From positions 150,064 through 214,063 of the forward strand of contig NZ_FNDP01000002.1 of assembly GCF_900100545.1 (NCBI RefSeq): DNA of 64,000 nt. Reading direction: 5' to 3'. Both the position numbers and the translations under genes were made by a program. Each line of letters begins with the position of its first letter. Positions within the stretch are counted from its first letter, which is position 1. The DNA is from Pseudobutyrivibrio sp. 49 (GTDB taxonomy: Bacteria > Bacillota > Clostridia > Lachnospirales > Lachnospiraceae). The notes beneath the pieces are model-generated. The model was not told the DNA's origin. It searched no databases and worked only from the letters and a program-made list of their open reading frames with translations. Below, piece after piece: positions 28,346 through 37,750 of this stretch.

Positions 28346-30052
28346 TTATCTTGCTAATAAAATAAAGTCTCCCTCTGTAGCAACAGTGGTCTTATAATTC
28401 TCGTTTATGTATTCTTCTGTCTCTCCACCAACAAATTCTTCATAGTATTTGTTGGATGGGTTAATCATTATATAATCTGGCTGGTTCTCAGGATTTACCT
28501 CCCAATACTGAAGCACACGCATCTGACCCTTTCCTGCTCTTGAATAAGGTGAGCCTGCGCCCTGCTTTGCATCGCTATTAAGGTAAGCGCTATAGCTATA
28601 TCCATGAAGAACGAACAATTTGTCCTCTGATGTGACATACTCAGTCACAAGGTCATATGCAGCCTTGTTCATATCGTAATCTGTCTGATCTAAAGCAATA
28701 CCCTTATATGCACCATCAGTAACATAGTAGCGGCTCTCAAAAATATCATTGTAGCCTCCATCGCTCTCTGCCACCCATACCAAAGAGAAGAAAAGCGCGA
28801 AGCCTACTACAGCAGTAGCTAAAAGCTTCAGTCCTAGCACTTCCTCTGAAGCTGCAAGCATAACTACAATAAGTACTACATAAAAGCACATGTATCCTGG
28901 GACTGTGATACCCTGATTAGTGCTAATAGACCAAATAAGCTGAACCACAACAGAAATGAAGAAGATAATCTTAAGCATTCCCTTGCCTTCGTGCTCTGGC
29001 AACTTATAATGTCCTATTCTTGTATATTCAAGCTTTTCTCTCTTTTCCACAAAGAATGGTAACCACCAGAAAATAATAAGGCAACCATATACAAAACGGC
29101 TGGCACTAACGCTTTCTGGACGTGCTATAATTGAAGCCGCCATGAAAAGAATCCAGTAAATCGAAAGAATTACATGAGCTGTTTCATCGTCCATTCCTCT
29201 GATAAAACCTATAATCTTGAGCACTACAACCGGTGCATAAGCTATTACAAAGAATACCAAATAGCTAAGTAACATCATTCCAAATCTGACGTACATAGGA
29301 TTCTTGTAAGCAGAGTCCTCTATGTAAGCTAGCTGTGGAATGATATTCATTATTCCCGATGTAAGCTGTAAGTAAATAACAACTGCAACACCTACTACCA
29401 CGCAAGTGACAATATATATAATAGTAGGCTTTCCTAATTCGTAGCCATTGTACATAAGAACAATCAAGGAAATAACCACAAATACTGGGAAGATAATCAT
29501 GGTTGGATATGAAAGAATCATTACGCATGTAGCCAGTCCCATTGGCAAGAAGTACCATCTATTTCTGGTATCAAAGAATCTGACTGCCCAGCAAATAAAT
29601 AGAACAATACCAAAATCACACATGGATTTATATGAAAAGTTCTTATATGAAATAAAAAGCACATAATAAGTGAGAGCTGTAAGGAAGGCACCTTTCTCGT
29701 ACTCAGTCTTTTTGATAGTAGCGTATAAATAAATCGCAATTAAAAGTCTGATAATCTGGTAACAAATACGTGTATAAAGCATGAAGCCAATACCTATAGG
29801 ATATAACACTGGCTCTAATGCATAATAATACAAAGCAAAAAGTGGGTAAGTAAGAATACCCCCCAGCTGATATGGCCCCCATGAATCTATAAACATTCTG
29901 TTTCCCTGGAAGATTCCCTTATAGGTAGCAAGCAAACCTGCCTCATCCATATAAAAACCTTCTGTGGCAACATAAAACGACCCTACTAATACAATTAATC
30001 CAAGGAATACATTGAATATTATTCTTTTCTTGTCTGCCGCTTCTGTCATCAT
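28346..30052 (-). CDS. Polytopic membrane protein, GT-C-like
   Basis: A 568-residue protein with about 11 hydrophobic segments and an external tail of about 120 residues. The first loop has GFYMDEAGLLATYKG, an Asp-Glu pair after helix 1 as in GT39-like enzymes, followed by DSWGPYQLGGILTYPLF. No exact family is recognised. It is the first gene of the 27-kb leftward block. The start has AAGGAG close upstream, and the second ATG (one codon later) has the better spacing of 7 bases. Predicted role: transfer of a lipid-linked sugar, probably the one made by the GT2-GtrA protein 8 bases downstream. Confidence 0.7.
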   Translation of the reverse strand: MMTEAADKKRIIFNVFLGLIVLVGSFYVATEGFYMDEAGLLATYKGIFQGNRMFIDSWGPYQLGGILTYPLFALYYYALEPVLYPIGIGFMLYTRICYQIIRLLIAIYLYATIKKTEYEKGAFLTALTYYVLFISYKNFSYKSMCDFGIVLFICWAVRFFDTRNRWYFLPMGLATCVMILSYPTMIIFPVFVVISLIVLMYNGYELGKPTIIYIVTCVVVGVAVVIYLQLTSGIMNIIPQLAYIEDSAYKNPMYVRFGMMLLSYLVFFVIAYAPVVVLKIIGFIRGMDDETAHVILSIYWILFMAASIIARPESVSASRFVYGCLIIFWWLPFFVEKREKLEYTRIGHYKLPEHEGKGMLKIIFFISVVVQLIWSISTNQGITVPGYMCFYVVLIVVMLAASEEVLGLKLLATAVVGFALFFSLVWVAESDGGYNDIFESRYYVTDGAYKGIALDQTDYDMNKAAYDLVTEYVTSEDKLFVLHGYSYSAYLNSDAKQGAGSPYSRAGKGQMRVLQYWEVNPENQPDYIMINPSNKYYEEFVGGETEEYINENYKTTVATEGDFILLAR

Positions 30053-30104
30053 TATTCTCCTTGATTTTGCTAATAAAATCCAAATTTATTCTATACTATT
30101 TTCT
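30053..30104 (-). promoter_or_regulatory. Leftward side of a divergent promoter region
   Basis: This spacer must hold the promoter for the 27-kb leftward block. On the minus strand a TAGAAT sequence (5 of 6 matches to the -10 consensus, near 30095-30090) is present, but no convincing -35 box lies 16-18 bases before it. The promoter is placed here mainly because the flanking genes diverge. Confidence 0.3.
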
Positions 30105-30133
30105 TTGCTTATGCCACTATAAAGATGTATAAT
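30105..30133 (+). promoter_or_regulatory. Candidate sigma-A promoter for the MurJ-like gene
   Basis: TTGCTT (30105-30110, 3 of 6 matches) and a perfect TATAAT (30128-30133) are separated by 17 bases. The gene's ATG follows about 34 bases after the -10, with AAAGG 7 bases before it. The perfect -10 and correct spacing make this a good candidate. Confidence 0.6.
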
Positions 30134-30167
30134 CTCTTTATTTGAACACAGATTGAAAGGTTAAGTT

Positions 30168-31706
30168 ATGACTAAGAAAACTAAAAGCGTCTTGGCTACC
30201 ACTGTTATGATAGCCTGTATGACGCTAAGCTTTAAAATACTAGGATTTGTAAAGCAATCCGTAATTGCTTACTATTTCGGTACCACTGGAGAGACAGATG
30301 CTTATAACCTGGCATATACCTTTGTTGGCACCATGACCTCCGCCCTGGTTCGTGCCATATCCATTTCAATGGTAAGCATCTACACTCACACCTTTATACA
30401 AAAAGGAAAGGATGCTGCTTCAAAGCTTATTTGTGCTTGCTTGGAATTTATGCTTCCTATAGCACCTTTTATTCTTTTGCTAGTATACATGCTTACACCT
30501 GTAATTGCTAAGATTTTAGGCCCAGCCTACACTCCTAGCGAAACTGCAGTACTAAAGCATTATTTGTATATCTGCTATCCATTATTTGTATTTTCAATCT
30601 TTACAATGGTTGGAACTGCACTAATGGATTCCAACAAAGATTTTGCAGTTAGTCGTACAGAGTCGTTTTTCACAAGTACTGTTACCATCATCTGCTGCAT
30701 ACTTTTATATAGCACTCAGGCTGTTACATCACTTGTAATTGCTCAGTACCTTAGCTACTTCCTTTTTATTACCTTATTGTTCATTCGCAGCAGACGCTAT
30801 GTTAATTTCCAATTTGTAAGATTTAAGGATGTTCCAGAGCTAAAGGTTATTCTTACTGCTGCACTTCCTGTTTTTATTGGAAACTCTGTCTTCCAGATTA
30901 ACAAGATTGTAGATGGTTCCATTTCATCAAGCCTTGGTGAAGGAAATGCCACAGCCCTTGCTTATGCAATCGTACTAGAAGATCTTGTAATCAATGTAAT
31001 TGTTAATAATGTTGTAGATGTTCTTTATGTAAACTTCTCCAACTATGCTGCAGAAGGAAACACCAAAAAACTTTCTGAGACTATGACCTCTGCGGTTAAC
31101 GCAATGATTTGTATAATGGCTCCAATTTCCATTATCACCTGCTTGTGTGCCACAGAAATCGTTACCATCGTGTTCAAGCGCGGACAGTTCGATGAAACTT
31201 CAGTTGCAATGACAAGTGCAGCTCTCATTGGCTATGGTGTCGGCTTCATAAGCGCAGGCGTAAGAGATATCGCTTCCCGTGGGCTTTACGCCTTTAAGGA
31301 TACTAAAGGACCTATGTACACTGGCTTCTTCGCAGTTGCCTGCAACGTATTCTTCAGTATTCTTTTATCAAGATATATTGGAATCATGGGCGTTACCCTT
31401 GCAAGCTCAATATTCCTGACTGTAAACTTTATTATAAATTCCTTTATTTTAAAGAAATACATACCTGATTATTCACTTTTAGTATATATTCCAGTTTTAC
31501 TGAAACAGTTTCCAGGAGCCGTAGTTCTTGTATTGATTATTTACTTCTTCAAGAACACCTTTAACAGTAACATCCTAATCTTTGGGCTTTCTGCTGTTGT
31601 TGGGTTAACCATGTACTTTGTCATTTTGACATTTATGCATATCAATGAGATTACACTTATAAAAGAAAAACTAATAGCCAAGCTACAAATAAAGAAGGAC
31701 CGCTAG
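30168..31706 (+). CDS. MurJ/MviN-like lipid II or lipid-glycan flippase
   Basis: A 512-residue membrane protein of the MurJ (MVF) branch of the MOP flippase superfamily, with about 14 helices. The N-terminal block KILGFVKQSVIAYYFG.TGETDAYNLAYT is typical of MurJ. So are FKRGQFDETSVAMTSAALIGYGVGF near residue 340 and GLYAFKDTKGPM after it. MurJ moves lipid II. A second copy in a polysaccharide cluster may instead flip a lipid-linked repeat unit or lipid-linked sugar, which would fit a block with many GT-C enzymes and only one GtrA. It is a lone plus-strand gene with its own promoter and terminator. Confidence 0.88.
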   Translation: MTKKTKSVLATTVMIACMTLSFKILGFVKQSVIAYYFGTTGETDAYNLAYTFVGTMTSALVRAISISMVSIYTHTFIQKGKDAASKLICACLEFMLPIAPFILLLVYMLTPVIAKILGPAYTPSETAVLKHYLYICYPLFVFSIFTMVGTALMDSNKDFAVSRTESFFTSTVTIICCILLYSTQAVTSLVIAQYLSYFLFITLLFIRSRRYVNFQFVRFKDVPELKVILTAALPVFIGNSVFQINKIVDGSISSSLGEGNATALAYAIVLEDLVINVIVNNVVDVLYVNFSNYAAEGNTKKLSETMTSAVNAMICIMAPISIITCLCATEIVTIVFKRGQFDETSVAMTSAALIGYGVGFISAGVRDIASRGLYAFKDTKGPMYTGFFAVACNVFFSILLSRYIGIMGVTLASSIFLTVNFIINSFILKKYIPDYSLLVYIPVLLKQFPGAVVLVLIIYFFKNTFNSNILIFGLSAVVGLTMYFVILTFMHINEITLIKEKLIAKLQIKKDR

Positions 31707-31728
31707 ATTTAATCTAGTGGTCCTTCTT
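31692..31728. terminator. Bidirectional rho-independent terminator
   Basis: Arms AAGAAGGACCGCTAGAT (31692-31708) and ATCTAGTGGTCCTTCTT (31712-31728) form a 17-base-pair stem with one G-T mismatch and a 3-base loop. The stem overlaps the stop codon of the MurJ-like gene and ends just before the stop of the leftward glycosyltransferase gene. On the minus strand the stem runs into TTCTTTATTT, a U-rich tail. It closes both converging units. Confidence 0.9.
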
Positions 31729-31729
31729 A

Positions 31730-32635
31730 CTATATTAATAATTCTTTTATTTCCGTGTATTTTTCTATAAGCTTTCCCCATACATCATCATTTCTATTAC
31801 TATCCTCTGATGCATTAGCGTGCCATAAGCCTGTGTTCTTGTTAAATATATTATCAAAATAAATCAGAGGCTCTTCAGCACAATTATACGCCTTTACTCC
31901 ATTTTTCAGCTCCATAATCTTGAGCCAAAGATCATCTGTAAATAAGGCATATTCTTTTATCTTTTCTGCATCAAAAAGCTCTTCATCGAAAAACTTTCTC
32001 TTATACAACGCTCCATTACAGCCTATAGGGATGGTAGCGAAATCCGGCTCATCAGTAAGGACTTCTTTCCATGAATTATATGGTGTAAATTCTCCGTCAT
32101 TAGTGGTGATTCGATGACTTCTCAAACAGATAACTGCATCAGGATACTTCTTTGATGCTTCTACTAATTTTTCAATATGATTCTCCGGATAGAATACATC
32201 ATCATCAGCTGTAATAACCATCTTATCTGGATAATCTTGAAGTGCATAATAATACTTTTTATGAGGCTTTAAATCGTCATCCACAAAACCTATTTCTAAT
32301 CCCCTGCTCTGTTGTTTTAAAAGCTCCACTGGAAGCTCATCTGCACCATTTGGAAACTGTTCTTTTGATAAATATAAAACAACCTTTGCAGGCTTATATG
32401 TCTGATTTAAAAGAGTAGATATGGTCACCCATACAGTGTTTATTCTGGCTGGATAGGTTGTAAGTGAAACAATCACATCGCTACTCTTATCTATACCTAT
32501 CTTGGTATTATTCTTTTGAGACAATGGATAAAAGTAATTCACTAAAAGCTTATTAAGCTTAAACAGATATTTCCAATATCCTTTGCCACTCTTCTTTGCA
32601 TTTTGAACATTTGAGTATAGTTTATTAATCATCAC
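31730..32635 (-). CDS. GT-A glycosyltransferase, family uncertain
   Basis: A 301-residue soluble protein with a GT-A pattern: a first strand and loop DVIVSLTTYPARINTVW, the acceptor-side VVLYLSKEQFP, and the metal-binding VITADDDVFYPENHIEK near residue 142. These are followed by IGCNGALYKRKFFDEELFD and FTDDLWLKIMELKNG. It resembles GT2-like capsule glycosyltransferases but not closely enough to assign a donor. It is the last gene before the terminator and starts 4 bases after a GT2 gene. Of the two adjacent ATG codons the first is used here. Confidence 0.78.
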   Translation of the reverse strand: MMINKLYSNVQNAKKSGKGYWKYLFKLNKLLVNYFYPLSQKNNTKIGIDKSSDVIVSLTTYPARINTVWVTISTLLNQTYKPAKVVLYLSKEQFPNGADELPVELLKQQSRGLEIGFVDDDLKPHKKYYYALQDYPDKMVITADDDVFYPENHIEKLVEASKKYPDAVICLRSHRITTNDGEFTPYNSWKEVLTDEPDFATIPIGCNGALYKRKFFDEELFDAEKIKEYALFTDDLWLKIMELKNGVKAYNCAEEPLIYFDNIFNKNTGLWHANASEDSNRNDDVWGKLIEKYTEIKELLI

Positions 32636-32639
32636 AGCT

Positions 32640-33593
32640 TTACTCTTTATCGTATGTACGCTCGCTAATTATGTATCTTGGTCTAGCCTTTGTCTCCATG
32701 TATGTCTTTCCAACATACTCACCGATAACACCAAGGGAAATAAGCTGGATTCCGCCAAGGAAACATACAGCCACCATAAGACTTGACCAACCGCTCATAG
32801 TATGTCCAAGGAAATACTGCACAACTGAGTAGATTAATAAAATAAGACTTATGAGCGCTACAAAAATACCGAAGCCTGTAATCATACGAATAGGCTTTAT
32901 ACTAAGTGATGTAATACCGTCAAAGGCAAGGCTAAGCATCTTCGAAAGTGGATAGTGACTCTCTCCGGCAATTCGCTCATTACGCTCGTAATATACGCTT
33001 GTGCTCTTAAAGCCAACAAGCGGGAACATTCCTCTGAGGAAGATGTTTACCTCCTTGTAATTAGCAAATTCATTAAGAACACGACTTGATACTAAACGAT
33101 AATCTGCGTGATTATAAACAACTTCTGCTCCCATGCTATTAAGAAGCTTGTAGAAGCTTTCAGCTGTGAATCTCTTGAAGAATGTATCCGTATCACGCTT
33201 GCTACGAACTCCGTAAACTACCTCGCAGCCGTCTGCATATGCATCTACCATTTCATTCATTGCATTAATATCATCCTGTCCATCACAATCGATAGAGATA
33301 GTGATATCACAAAGCTCCTTAGCCTCCATAAGACCTGCAAGAACAGCGTTCTGGTGGCCACGGTTACGGCTCTGTGTGATACCGATGTAATGCTCATCCT
33401 GCTTTGCAAGATTCTTGATGATATCCCAAGTATTGTCCTTCGAACCATCATTTACAAACATGATGCGGGATTTATCATCTATCTTATCTAGACTTACAAG
33501 CTCTTTTATTTTATCTAAGAATAAAGGAGCTGTTATAGGAAGAACAGCTTCTTCGTTGTAACATGGAATAACTATATATAATACGGGTTTCAT
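32640..33593 (-). CDS. GT2 polyprenyl-phosphate glycosyltransferase
   Basis: A 317-residue GT2 enzyme of the GtrB/DPM-synthase type. It has VIPCYNEEAVLP at the start, VNDGSKDNTW, the metal motif SIDCDGQDDINAM near residue 100 and VYGVRSKRDTDTFFKRF. Two C-terminal helices (about 235-262 and 270-298) end in EYVGKTYMETKARPRY. It should make an undecaprenyl-phosphate sugar. No GT-C protein is directly adjacent, so its acceptor enzyme must be elsewhere. It lies 3 bases after the SDR gene. Confidence 0.89.
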   Translation of the reverse strand: MKPVLYIVIPCYNEEAVLPITAPLFLDKIKELVSLDKIDDKSRIMFVNDGSKDNTWDIIKNLAKQDEHYIGITQSRNRGHQNAVLAGLMEAKELCDITISIDCDGQDDINAMNEMVDAYADGCEVVYGVRSKRDTDTFFKRFTAESFYKLLNSMGAEVVYNHADYRLVSSRVLNEFANYKEVNIFLRGMFPLVGFKSTSVYYERNERIAGESHYPLSKMLSLAFDGITSLSIKPIRMITGFGIFVALISLILLIYSVVQYFLGHTMSGWSSLMVAVCFLGGIQLISLGVIGEYVGKTYMETKARPRYIISERTYDKE

Positions 33594-33596
33594 ACA

Positions 33597-34427
33597 CTAT
33601 CTCCAGTTCATTAATATTTTGTCTATTTTTGTAGAATCTCCCCATACAGCTTTGGAATCGTATGGTCTGTCAGGGAAGGTACCATAAGCTAAGCTGATAT
33701 TATATCCGTTATCAGTGATGAATTTCTCCACACGGTCTGCAAGCTTCATAGGCTTTCCTGTACAACATTCGATTATTCCAAGAACTTCATCCTGCATACT
33801 GGCCTTTGCTACCTGCTCACAGAACAAATCATAGTCTGTAAAATCAAACTGGTTCTGACCTGTTGTGAATGGGAATGTCTCATCTCCTGCCTCAGCAGCT
33901 GCTGTAAGCTTAGAGAAGATACTGCAGCCTCTATGAGTATTACCTACGATATAGTATCCGCGAAGCCACTGGAGCTTCACGTTGTTCTCTTTACATGCAA
34001 GGATTGTCGCCTGACGAAGGGCATTCTTTGCAATGCCATAAAGAGACTGTGGTGCACATGGAGTCTCAGCTTTAATACAGCCTTCCATGAAGCCAATCTC
34101 ATGCATTGTCCCCATGACACACATCTTACGGATACCAGCCTTACAAATCTTCTCGATAAATGCATAATGGTTTGGTAAATCCTTCATGTGATTCTCCGAT
34201 GCGTGACGAAAACCATCACGCCAAGCAAGATGAATAACTACATCTGGCTTCTCAAAGTAGCCATATGGGTCATCTAAAGTAAAAAGATCCGCATCGATTC
34301 TTTTAGCTCTCTCATCCACCTCATCTGTGTGAAAATCAGTAGCTACAACCTCAGCACCTAGATCTAACATAGTCTTTACTACGCCCTGACCTATATAACC
34401 ATTTGCACCTGTAACTAAATATTTCAT
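33597..34427 (-). CDS. NAD-dependent sugar epimerase/dehydratase (SDR)
   Basis: A 276-residue extended SDR protein. The NAD-binding motif GANGYIGQG is at residues 7-15, and the catalytic Tyr-x-x-x-Lys appears as LYGIAKN near residue 135, with Thr in the VMGTMHEIG strand as third catalytic residue. Typical members epimerise, dehydrate or reduce a nucleotide sugar. The exact reaction cannot be read from the sequence. It is shorter than GalE or RmlB (about 330) and nearer to RmlD- or reductase-like SDRs in length. It stands between a broken acyltransferase gene and a GT2. Confidence 0.8.
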   Translation of the reverse strand: MKYLVTGANGYIGQGVVKTMLDLGAEVVATDFHTDEVDERAKRIDADLFTLDDPYGYFEKPDVVIHLAWRDGFRHASENHMKDLPNHYAFIEKICKAGIRKMCVMGTMHEIGFMEGCIKAETPCAPQSLYGIAKNALRQATILACKENNVKLQWLRGYYIVGNTHRGCSIFSKLTAAAEAGDETFPFTTGQNQFDFTDYDLFCEQVAKASMQDEVLGIIECCTGKPMKLADRVEKFITDNGYNISLAYGTFPDRPYDSKAVWGDSTKIDKILMNWR

Positions 34428-34451
34428 AGTCTAAACTCAGCTCCTTATATA

Positions 34452-35509
34452 TTAACTAATATATTTAAACTTTCTTTTTATCAATCCTGCTATTGGCTTG
34501 TCTATGCATATATATGATATAGTTCCAACTACCCAACATATTAAGGCATATATCAGCATCGTCCTAAATCTATATATATTGCATGGTATATTAAATCTAT
34601 ATATTGCAATAATCATAAACATATTAACTGGATGATGCCAAATAAACACATCAAAGGAAATCTTTCCCATCAAACCAATAAATGGATGATTTAAAATATT
34701 TCCTATACCATATTTGCAAAAAATGATTAGTGCGGGATAGTAAACGAAGGTCATAACATAATCTATACCCTTAACCATTAAACACTCTGTATACACTATT
34801 AAGAGTGTAAGTATAATAGGCACTAAACCGCAAATCAAAGTCTCTTTTTTGGTTATCTTGTGTTTTCTCAAAAATTCTGCAAATAATACTCCAAAAAAGA
34901 ATGCATAATATCCCCTACATGAAGATGCATTTAGAAATGGTAAGTTAAGACCAAAATCTCGAATTCCCATTCCAATAAATATCATTACTATAAATAGATA
35001 TTCAACCTTTAAATTCAGCCTTTTTGCTATATAAATTAAAAAATAGAAAATCACATAGCAAAGCATCAAAACACTTATATACCATGTAGGATTATTAATG
35101 ACTGGATTATCTAATGACCACCCTGCTTGTATACCAAGTGATGTAATGATAAGTCCCCATAAGGATATTGATATATCACTCCATTTGTACAGGAATACTT
35201 GCTCAAACCAGTTCAAAATCACCTCATAGCAAGCAGCACTTATGAACAAAAGTGGAAAAAATCTTACCAATCTTTTTACATAAAATTTTGGAAAAGGATA
35301 TCCTTCCTCAATCTTTTTAATGTAATCATACATGAAATATCCGGAAAGAATAAAAAACAACTCTACTACAAGTCCAAAATAAAACTTTCCGTTAAAAAAA
35401 TTTATTTTACCCTCAAAAAAACTCTTGTATCCTGTTGATAGTGATGGAACATTATTAATATTGTTGCAACTACCTTCAGGAAATCAAGTTCATACTCCCT
35501 AGTTTTGAT
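34452..35509 (-). pseudogene. Acyltransferase-3 (OafA/WecH-like) pseudogene
   Basis: The intact part is 302 residues of an acyltransferase-3 membrane protein. It begins inside the conserved ELFFILSGYFMYDY block, near residue 45 of a normal protein, and ends normally. The missing N-terminus lies just upstream in another frame (YELDFLKVVATILIMFHHYQQ, with the catalytic-type HH). The two frames meet at a run of seven T on the coding strand (35421-35415); an eighth T would restore one reading frame through TRVFFEGKIN. The start codon also seems lost: AGGGGG is followed 9 bases later by ATC (35509-35507) where ATG would be expected, giving an N-terminus ending TREYELDFLK. The gene once probably O-acetylated a glycan sugar. 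Its base composition looks more A+T-rich than that of its neighbours. Confidence 0.82.
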
Positions 35510-35525
35510 TTCCTTATACCCCCTA

Positions 35526-36584
35526 CTAATTAATAAACAAATTATCTATCCACGAATGGATACTATATTTTTGTCTTACTCCCTCATTTTCCAGATACGG
35601 CTTATCAAGCCATTCCCCACCTGGAAGAATGAATTCACTATAATCCCCAGTTTGCTCGGCTTTATCAGCCTTTGCAGCTAAATCTGTAAGTATCAAATCA
35701 TTAGTTTCATTATAGAACTCATAGTCGCGTAAATATATGTTGTTTGTGACTAGTTTTCTCTTAATTCCCAATGTTTCCATTGTGCGCATTGTCAATCCCT
35801 GCTGCTGTTCATGGGCTAAATCAAGAATTGCCTTTGAATTTCTGCACATCTCTCGGATTTCTTCAGGCTTGAAAGGTTCGAAGCTGATGATATCCATATC
35901 CAAATTTTTTACAAGCTTTGGATCCTTTATCTTCTTTCCACGATAAACGCTTGGATTTAGGTAAAGCTTTAAGCACATCTTCTTATCAGGATTTGCTTTC
36001 TTAAAAGCCTTGAAATAGCGGTAACGGAATGGGAAGAATGCTGATACAGATATATAATCATATTTGTATTCTGTAGGCGCCTCCAGCTTTGCTCCATCAA
36101 ACTCGTCAGAATAAAAAAGTGGTAACAACTCATAACCCAGCTTAGACTCCTTAGCGTCTACTGAATCAAAGGTTCCTCTCCAGTCGAAAAGGCGTCCTAT
36201 CTCTCCCTTATGGCGCATATTCTCAAAGGAATCCCAGGCATAATAGATGGACTTTCCTGATGATTTTAATGCCTTATTTTTTAGCTCGTGAATAGTCTGT
36301 TCTGAAAGAACATTTCCTCGAATAACAAGGAGATAATCATAGCCATCCTCAGGCATTTCAGATAAAATCTGATTCTTTAGCTTTTTATTGAAGCCATCGA
36401 AAATATGCTTGTCATGAAGCAAATCACCCAGGTTCTTTAAGATAAGGAATTTTGTCTTTTCTGGTTCTTCATTATAAAAATGAGGATGTGCTCCTCTGGC
36501 CTCAAGATCTTCTCTCATCTTTGATTGATATGAGTAGAACTGAGGCATGATTATCAAAATATTTTTGTCTCTTAAATCATTCAT
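35526..36584 (-). CDS. Capsule biosynthesis protein, GT-B-like
   Basis: A 352-residue soluble protein, unnamed but resembling hypothetical capsule/LPS transferases of GT-B type. Notable segments are NILIIMPQFYSYQSKM at the start, YLLVIRGNVLSEQTI, YYAWDSFENM, and a C-terminal block LDLAHEQQQGLTMRTMETLGIKRKLVTNN. In position that block matches the donor site of GT-B enzymes (Glu/Gln-rich, then Gly-Leu-Thr-Met-Arg). Its ATG overlaps the stop of the GT4 gene upstream (ATGA), so the two are translationally coupled and likely act in successive steps. Confidence 0.65.
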   Translation of the reverse strand: MNDLRDKNILIIMPQFYSYQSKMREDLEARGAHPHFYNEEPEKTKFLILKNLGDLLHDKHIFDGFNKKLKNQILSEMPEDGYDYLLVIRGNVLSEQTIHELKNKALKSSGKSIYYAWDSFENMRHKGEIGRLFDWRGTFDSVDAKESKLGYELLPLFYSDEFDGAKLEAPTEYKYDYISVSAFFPFRYRYFKAFKKANPDKKMCLKLYLNPSVYRGKKIKDPKLVKNLDMDIISFEPFKPEEIREMCRNSKAILDLAHEQQQGLTMRTMETLGIKRKLVTNNIYLRDYEFYNETNDLILTDLAAKADKAEQTGDYSEFILPGGEWLDKPYLENEGVRQKYSIHSWIDNLFIN

Positions 36585-37744
36585 AGTGTATATATTCTTC
36601 TTGAAATCACCGCATAATCAAAATTTAATCGTGCGAAGGAGAAGGACTTTGCTTTTGCCTGCTCCAACACCTGCACATTCTCAGTGATATCCTTTAATAC
36701 TTTTACAATATCTTCTTCATTTTCTACAAAGAAGTAGTTTTCAAAATTACAATCTGTGTAGTTCTCATCTGTATAGGTATCCAACGGATAGGTCATATTT
36801 ACACAGCCACAGCACATGGCAGTCTCGAAGGTGGTAGAACGGCCTCCTGGCTGGCAATACATATCTACACCTGCAAGGAACTCTTCTATCTCTGTGCTAA
36901 CCTTCCAACCCATGAAATGGATACGATTATCGCTCTCAATAAGTGAGCGTATCTCAGATGACATTTCCTTTGCAATAAATCCAAAAATGAAAAGCGTAAG
37001 CCTTGGGTCATTTACCTTTCTAAAGGCCTCAATCAACTCCTTGGTCCTACTCTTCTCATCTATAAGCTTCGCTGAGTGAGCCAAAATAATGGCATCCTGA
37101 GGAAGAGCATATTTTTTTATAAGCTCCATTCTGGCATCCTTCTGCTGCTGGGCAGTGTAGATGGTGCCTCCCGTTGCAAGGAATTCCTGCCTGTCCTTTG
37201 GAATAACAAATAAATCGTTCATCCAATAGCGCATTTCCTCACCTGTATAAAAGAATTTATCCACCAATAATGATGCCTTTGTAATAAAATGGCCATGGAT
37301 AAATTTATAAAAATTCTTACTTAAAAATGTTCTTGCAGAGCCATTGTAATCAGAATGACAATCTACAAAAAACAGACAGTCCGGATTAGACTTGCAATAG
37401 TCTGCAACAGTCATAATCTCATATCCGCAAAGACCGTGAAATAAAATAGTGTCAGGCTGAATCTCCTTTAGGAGCTTCTTCACCTTGTGGCTTTTACGAA
37501 TCTTTTCCGTCCACAAATCACTGAAGAATATCCTATCCCACTTAAGCCTGATAAGACGAGCGCCATTATCCATAATGGTATCTTCCTCTGATCCCTTTAC
37601 CAACTCACCATGCTCATAGTGAAATACGTCTGTGATAATTGTGACCTCATGACCATCTGCCCGCTGACAGTTTATCATTTGATTTTCCTGATATAGCATT
37701 CCCACCGTGAAATGGGATGCAAGAGCTATATGAAGTATTTTCAT
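36581..37744 (-). CDS. GT4-like glycosyltransferase
   Basis: A 387-residue GT-B enzyme. The N-terminal lobe starts MKILHIALASHFTVGMLYQENQ; the C-terminal lobe has IILAHSAKLIDEKSRTKELIEAF (the usual GKL..KK-like position) and the donor region CQPGGRSTTFETAMCCGCV. It is a paralogue of the 389-residue enzyme at 15.9-17.1 kb. Both replace the classical EX7E with a PGxxS...(E/F)E arrangement. It follows the WcaJ-like initiator gene by 6 bases, so it may add the second sugar of that repeat unit. Confidence 0.82.
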   Translation of the reverse strand: MKILHIALASHFTVGMLYQENQMINCQRADGHEVTIITDVFHYEHGELVKGSEEDTIMDNGARLIRLKWDRIFFSDLWTEKIRKSHKVKKLLKEIQPDTILFHGLCGYEIMTVADYCKSNPDCLFFVDCHSDYNGSARTFLSKNFYKFIHGHFITKASLLVDKFFYTGEEMRYWMNDLFVIPKDRQEFLATGGTIYTAQQQKDARMELIKKYALPQDAIILAHSAKLIDEKSRTKELIEAFRKVNDPRLTLFIFGFIAKEMSSEIRSLIESDNRIHFMGWKVSTEIEEFLAGVDMYCQPGGRSTTFETAMCCGCVNMTYPLDTYTDENYTDCNFENYFFVENEEDIVKVLKDITENVQVLEQAKAKSFSFARLNFDYAVISRRIYTL

Positions 37745-37750
37745 TATTAA

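Noticed and set aside
34452..35360. A complete 302-residue acyltransferase starting at TTG 35360
   Set aside because: The TTG lies inside a conserved block (GLVVELFFILSG), has no ribosome site, and the expected N-terminus is found upstream in another frame. The gene is better called broken.
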